The notes under the pieces: generated by a model
The model's database searches: none
Told to the model about the DNA's origin: nothing
The model's input: only the letters and a program-made list of their open reading frames with translations
DNA from: Silanimonas sp044377035
GTDB lineage: Bacteria > Pseudomonadota > Gammaproteobacteria > Xanthomonadales > Xanthomonadaceae
Assembly (NCBI RefSeq): GCF_044377035.1
Contig: NZ_JBILJW010000001.1
Location: 175,584-239,583 of the forward strand
Direction: 5' to 3'
DNA length: 64,000 nt
In this document: one piece after another, positions 61,301 to 64,000 of the stretch
Position numbering within the stretch: the stretch's first letter is position 1
Layout of the letters: each line of letters opens with the position of its first letter
Made by a program: the position numbers and the translations under genes

Positions 61301-61406
61301 GTTCAAGCTTCGCGGTGACGATGAGGGTGGGCGCCTCCAGAACGACGAGCGGCCCCATCCGCGTGCCGGCGCGCGTGGCCGACCGTTCGCCATGCCGGGG
61401 AAGTAA
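58371..61406 (+). CDS. Secreted BNR/sortilin-like beta-propeller protein 2
   Basis: 1011 residues with signal peptide (MRTATWIGALLVFGLATTAAA). It shares the plan of the protein at 51386: WRSIGPTEQGGRVMDFA, TTNDGGSFEPL, SEDGGxTW-type Asp boxes throughout and VYGGLQDNGTWKGSS, which corresponds to VYGGLQDNSSWIGDS there. An Arg/Pro/Gly-rich tail (RGDDEGGRLQND to the end) may be disordered. Probable paralogues facing each other around a TonB receptor and permease. Catalytic role unproven. Confidence 0.83.
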   Translation: MRTATWIGALLVFGLATTAAARPTPGAPSTPEQRAAAWQQHQRMEAASPFRGLGWRSIGPTEQGGRVMDFASVPGQPYTYYVAYATGGVWKTTNDGGSFEPLTDHLPNTVVGAIAVDPSAPETLWVGSGEPSAARSNYGGHGMFVSRDGGKTFAPKGLAGTDRIASIVVDPRDGRRVLVAAAGKLYSPGGQRGVFLTEDGGETWTHVLVPSNDWTGASDLVIDPSRPDVLYAALWDRQRAPWQFTEAGDGSGIHKSTDGGRTWRRLDGGLPQGETVGRIGLAVARSQPDTVYATIDHWAPLPEALQDLGDRPLSPQRLKTMSREDFLAQDPAEIEGFIRGADLPVELDAKTLLDGVRDGSITLPMLISRLEDGNAALFDNPTWGHTVWRTDDGGATWRRTHDTPIREVTYSYGYYFAEVAVDPSDAERVYTMGVPLIVSADGGKTWEGYTNHPSVHVDHHSLWIDPNHPQRLLLGNDGGLDVSHDRGVTWRKLDAQPVGQFYTIYADMAEPYNVYGGLQDNGTWKGSSRTRWELGEDWSFLNGGDGMWVAVDDESGDTYTGYQFGYYTRIDREGRRHDVRPRAPLADPVLRYNWSTPVILSPHDPRTVYMAANRLYRSFDRGRSWTAISPDLTRSTRRGNVPFATITSVSESPLHFGRIGVGTDDGHVHVTRDGGARWQQVDARLPADRWVSRVELSRHAEDRLYLALNGYRQDDDRVYLYRSDDFGKSWTSIASGLPAEPVNVIREDTVNPDVLYVGTDRGVYVSLDRGQAWQALDGGLPNVPVHDLFVHPRDRELIAGTHGRSAWVVDVLPVQQLDATVRASAVHLFHLDGLQASRDWRRRADPWFDRPEHLPELRGTFWAKQGGTVRFRLLDAKDRPLAQFEREAIDGLNSFAWDLQLDQALTLDAEKQALEALAADQRGLRQNVPYAESVRLGHRLYPVPGRYTLEVAYGDATHRRTVEIEAPKAPTPRWTPPFKLRGDDEGGRLQNDERPHPRAGARGRPFAMPGK

Positions 61407-61437
61407 GCGCCCCGAGACCGAGCCGCCCGCCGCGCGA

Positions 61438-62346
61438 TCAGCGCGGTGGGCGCGGGCCCGAGCGGGCCGGGGCTGTGCCCCGGCCTTTCGTCGCAAACAC
61501 GCCGTCGAGCTTCCGCTCCGCGCGGAAGCCGGCTTTCTCCAGCCGCTTGATGACCTCGCCGGGCACGTCGCGGCCGCTGGTCTTGGCGTTCGGCGTGCCG
61601 GTGTAGTGGAAGAGCGGTGCGCCGGGTTTCAGCACGCGCGCCAGCTGGTCGTAGAAGGCCTGCGAGTACAGCTCGCCGGCGATGCCGAAGCGCGGCGGGT
61701 CGTGCAGCGCCGCGTCGAAGTGCGCGTCGGGCAGGGTGGCGATCGCCACCGAAACGTCCCCTTCGGTCAGCGTGAAGCGGCCGGCGTTCGCGGCGTCGTC
61801 GACGTCGGGCGACCACGGATTCAAGCGCCGCAGCCAGACCACGTCGGGATTCTTCTCGAAGCTCTGCACGTGGGCCGCGCCGTTCGCCAGCGCGTGCGCC
61901 GCGTAGTAGCCGAGTCCGCCGCAGCAATCGAGCAGGCGCTTGCCGCGCGGCTGCACGAGCGCGACCTTGGTGGCCGCGTCGTCCCATGGAGAGACTTGCG
62001 CGGTGGGCAGCATCTTGATGCCGTCGATCTCGAACGTGGGCGGTCCCCACTCGGTCGGGATGAGCTTGATCAGCGCGCGACCGAAACGCTGTACGGGATG
62101 CCAGTCAGTGCTGCCGCTACCGGTTAGCAGCGCCGCGTAGAAGTTGCGGTCCTTGAAGGCGTCATCGGGTGCCGGCCACGGCCAGCGCGCGCCGCCCCAG
62201 TCGAAGCCGTCGGCGCCAAGCGCGACGTCGCCCTCGGTGCGGCCGGCATCGAGCGAACCGTGCCATGCCGCGTCACCGCGGGCGTGGGCGGCCTGCAGCG
62301 CGACGATGGCGTCGCGCGTGAGCAGGGGCGAGAGCAGGCGGCTCAT
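61438..62346 (-). CDS. Class I SAM methyltransferase, spermidine synthase-like
   Basis: 302 residues. Motif I LLDCCGGLGYYAAH, FEKNPDVVWLRRLNPW (acidic residue 2 loop) and a DPPRFGIAGELYSQAFYDQL motif like the DPP[RY] of RNA/DNA or spermidine-synthase-type methyltransferases. The Arg/Pro-rich C-terminus (GRGTAPARSGPRPPR) is unusual. Substrate unknown. Directly downstream (35 bases) of the DUF3297 gene on the same strand. Confidence 0.75.
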   Translation of the reverse strand: MSRLLSPLLTRDAIVALQAAHARGDAAWHGSLDAGRTEGDVALGADGFDWGGARWPWPAPDDAFKDRNFYAALLTGSGSTDWHPVQRFGRALIKLIPTEWGPPTFEIDGIKMLPTAQVSPWDDAATKVALVQPRGKRLLDCCGGLGYYAAHALANGAAHVQSFEKNPDVVWLRRLNPWSPDVDDAANAGRFTLTEGDVSVAIATLPDAHFDAALHDPPRFGIAGELYSQAFYDQLARVLKPGAPLFHYTGTPNAKTSGRDVPGEVIKRLEKAGFRAERKLDGVFATKGRGTAPARSGPRPPR

Positions 62347-62381
62347 CGCGGTCGGGAGTCCGCCGGAGTGGAGACGTGGGC

Positions 62382-62618
62382 TCAGGTCAGGAAGCGTGCT
62401 TCGACCGTGCCCTTGAGCTTGATCGTCATCGGGCGGCCGCGGCGGTCGAGCGCCTTGCCGGCCGGCACCAGCACCCAGCCTTCGCTGACGCAATATTCCT
62501 CGACGTCGGTGCGCTCGTTGCCGTTGAAGCGGATGCCGATGCCACGCTCGAGGGCGGCGGCGTCATGGAACTTCGAGCGCGGGTCGTTCGAGAGGCGGTC
62601 GGGGGCGGTGTCGGACAT
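62382..62618 (-). CDS. DUF3297 family protein
   Basis: 78 residues: PDRLSNDPRSKFHDAAALERGIGIRFNG, TDVEEYCVSEGWV, GKALDRRGRPMTIKLKG, almost the whole consensus of the short DUF3297 family. Soluble, function unknown. Co-directional with the methyltransferase downstream. Confidence 0.92.
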   Translation of the reverse strand: MSDTAPDRLSNDPRSKFHDAAALERGIGIRFNGNERTDVEEYCVSEGWVLVPAGKALDRRGRPMTIKLKGTVEARFLT

Positions 62619-62698
62619 GGGGCGTCTCCGGAAGGCAGGGCCGGCATTCTAAGGGGTGCCCATGCACAATGGCGGCCGCGAAAACCGGGAACCGCCCC

Positions 62699-63169
62699 AT
62701 GATCACCAACGACGTGCTGCGAAGCATCCGCTACATGCTCGACCTCAGCGATGCCAAGGTGATCGAGATCACGCAGCTCTCGAATCCCGATGCCGGCCTC
62801 GACAAGGCGACGGTTGCGGCTTTCCTGAAGAAAGACGGTGAGCCGGGCTTCGAACCCTGCGATGACGCCACGCTCGCCCATTTCCTCGAGGGCCTGGTGT
62901 TCCACCGCCGCGGGAAGGACGAGAGCCGGCCCGTCCGGCCCGTCGAGTCGCGGGTGAGCAACAACCTCGTGCTGAAGAAACTGCGCGTCGCCTTCGAGCT
63001 GAAGGACGAGGACATGCACGCGATCTTCGAGCAGGCCGGCTTCCCGGTGGCGAAGCCCGAGCTTTCGGCGCTGTTCCGGCAGCGCGACCACAAGAACTAC
63101 CGTGCCTGCGGCGACCAGCTGCTGCGCAACTTCCTCAAGGGCCTGACGCTGCGCGTGCGCCCGTCCTGA
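62699..63169 (+). CDS. yehS: DUF1456 family protein YehS
   Basis: 156 residues from the ATG at 62699. Two repeats of a helical unit (NDVLRSIRYMLDLSDAKVIEI, and NNLVLKKLRVAFELKDEDMHAIF), which is the twofold DUF1456 architecture. Cytoplasmic, function unknown. Confidence 0.92.
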   Translation: MITNDVLRSIRYMLDLSDAKVIEITQLSNPDAGLDKATVAAFLKKDGEPGFEPCDDATLAHFLEGLVFHRRGKDESRPVRPVESRVSNNLVLKKLRVAFELKDEDMHAIFEQAGFPVAKPELSALFRQRDHKNYRACGDQLLRNFLKGLTLRVRPS

Positions 63170-63185
63170 GCACCACCCACGAAAA

Positions 63186-63229
63186 AGGCCAGTGCCGCCC
63201 GCGAATGCATCGCGGGCAGGCACTGGCCT
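63186..63229 (-). terminator. Long perfect hairpin, terminator for the minus-strand peptide gene
   Basis: Arms of 19 bases (aggccagtgcc + gcccgcga, mirrored) with one bulged A and the 5-base loop atgca. A run of five A's on its left reads TTTTT on the minus strand, so it terminates the peptide gene at 63274-63342. The plus-strand side lacks a T-run, though it may also slow transcription from yehS. Confidence 0.88.
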
Positions 63230-63273
63230 CAAGGCGCCGCGGCGCCGGGAACATCGCCCGGCGGCACGTTGCC

Positions 63274-63342
63274 TTAGCGCGCGCTGCGCAGGCGGGCGGC
63301 GCGACGACGCGAACGGGACTTCTTGCTGACGGACTTCTTCAT
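63274..63342 (-). CDS. 22-residue highly basic peptide
   Basis: Codons read MKKSVSKKSRS then RRRAARLRSAR and a TAA: four Lys and seven Arg in 22 residues, with no acidic residue. Nothing in it resembles a signal peptide or membrane helix. A longer reading frame runs upstream through this start, but the peptide has an ATG and its own terminator 45 bases past the stop, arguing for a real short transcript. Its ribosome site is weak. The composition suggests nucleic-acid or ribosome binding; compare tiny ribosomal proteins such as Thx, to which it has no demonstrated relation. Confidence 0.6.
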   Translation of the reverse strand: MKKSVSKKSRSRRRAARLRSAR

Positions 63343-63463
63343 GGCGGTGGCCTGGTGGCGGGAAAGGGGGCGCATTCTCCCACATCGGCTGCCGCGGCGC
63401 CCGGGCGCCCGGGCGCCCCGTTGCGCTGGGGTTATCCTGCCGGCCTTGTCCAAGGAGCCCCCC

Positions 63464-64000
63464 ATGAAAAGTCGCGCCGCCGTCGCCTTCGCCGCAGGCG
63501 AAGCCCTGAAAGTCGTCGAGATCGACGTCGCCCCGCCGCGCAAGGGCGAGGTGCTGGTGCGCATCACCCATACGGGCGTCTGCCACACCGATGCGTACAC
63601 GCTGTCGGGTGATGACCCGGAAGGCCTGTTCCCCGCCGTGCTGGGCCACGAAGGCGCTGGGGTCGTTGTTGAGGTCGGGGAAGGTGTGTCGAGCCTGAAG
63701 CCCGGCGACCACGTCATCCCGCTCTACACCGCGGAATGCCGCGAGTGCCTGTTCTGCACCAGCGGCAAGACCAACCTGTGCGTAGCGGTGCGCGCCACCC
63801 AGGGCAAGGGCGTGATGCCAGACGGCACCTCGCGCTTCAGCTACGAGGGCCAGCCGATCTTCCACTACATGGGCTGCAGCACCTTCAGCGAATACACGGT
63901 GGTGGCCGAGGTCTCGCTCGCCAAGGTGAACCCCGAGGCGAACCCGGAGCAGGTCTGCCTGCTGGGTTGCGGCGTGACCACGGGCTTGGGCGCGGTGAAG
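63464..64000 (+). CDS. frmA: S-(hydroxymethyl)glutathione dehydrogenase / class III alcohol dehydrogenase, partial
   Basis: The first 179 residues are present; the gene runs off the right edge. Start chosen at 63464 after caaggag. Catalytic zinc Cys (THTGVCHTDAYTLSG), His (LGHEGAGVV) and structural zinc cysteines (CRECLFCTSGKTNLC) are intact, and GCGVTTGLGAVK leads into the Rossmann domain. Oxidises the formaldehyde-glutathione adduct with NAD; also reduces S-nitrosoglutathione. A formaldehyde esterase would be expected downstream. Confidence 0.93.
   Translation, partial: MKSRAAVAFAAGEALKVVEIDVAPPRKGEVLVRITHTGVCHTDAYTLSGDDPEGLFPAVLGHEGAGVVVEVGEGVSSLKPGDHVIPLYTAECRECLFCTSGKTNLCVAVRATQGKGVMPDGTSRFSYEGQPIFHYMGCSTFSEYTVVAEVSLAKVNPEANPEQVCLLGCGVTTGLGAVK

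Overview
The window is 64 kb of GC-rich (roughly two thirds G+C) chromosomal DNA. It most resembles a gammaproteobacterium of the Xanthomonadales (Lysobacteraceae/Xanthomonadaceae, Lysobacter-like). The grounds are XVIPCD-tailed type IV effectors, BNR-repeat secreted proteins, TonB receptors, and a leucine dehydrogenase / isovaleryl-CoA dehydrogenase / IcmF set that fits an organism rich in iso-branched fatty acids. Genus is inference. No rRNA, tRNA, CRISPR array or insertion sequence was seen.

Layout. 1-3566 (minus): a partial YqiJ-like gene, pspA and a ribbon-helix-helix-like gene (envelope stress), then a NarL-type response regulator and its histidine kinase. 3711-13374: two membrane proteins, then isovaleryl-CoA dehydrogenase, a membrane protein and leucine dehydrogenase in one minus-strand operon, a TonB receptor, and divergent icmF (branched-chain acyl-CoA metabolism). 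13378-18919: a defence-like island. An AAA ATPase/TOPRIM-like pair of clearly lower GC starts 3 bases after icmF. It is followed by a PD-(D/E)XK nuclease-helicase (DUF2075), a lipoprotein and a membrane-anchored Mrr-type nuclease.

19106-26577: the most striking region. It holds three consecutive pairs of a lipoprotein gene followed directly by a gene for a GH19/lysozyme-like enzyme. Each enzyme ends in a C-terminal domain matching the XVIPCD secretion signal of Xanthomonadales antibacterial type IV secretion (X-T4SS). These read as three effector/immunity (X-Tfe/X-Tfi) cassettes. A 154-codon gene plus its terminator precedes cassette 1, and decayed copies of the same block precede cassettes 2 and 3, so the array grew by tandem duplication. 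The secretion machine itself is not in the window. A higBA toxin-antitoxin operon with a clear palindromic operator follows.

27410-36234: an SGNH hydrolase, small stress-type proteins, an NmrA-like oxidoreductase divergent from an AraC regulator, a four-base-overlap operon (methyltransferase, YkgJ-type cysteine cluster protein, 72-residue protein) ended by a strong terminator, a tricorn-like protease and DUF3228. 36250-46066: an alpha-glucan/mannoside locus of six tightly coupled minus-strand genes (GH13, PhyH oxygenase, TIM-barrel protein, GH92, sugar MFS transporter, GH13) with a divergent AraC regulator. 46063-64000: housekeeping and secreted proteins (GNAT, S4 pseudouridine synthase, RIO kinase, M14 peptidase, YedK), two large BNR-repeat proteins flanking a TonB receptor and a TauE permease, DUF3297, DUF1456, a 22-residue highly basic peptide gene with its own terminator, and the start of a class III alcohol dehydrogenase.
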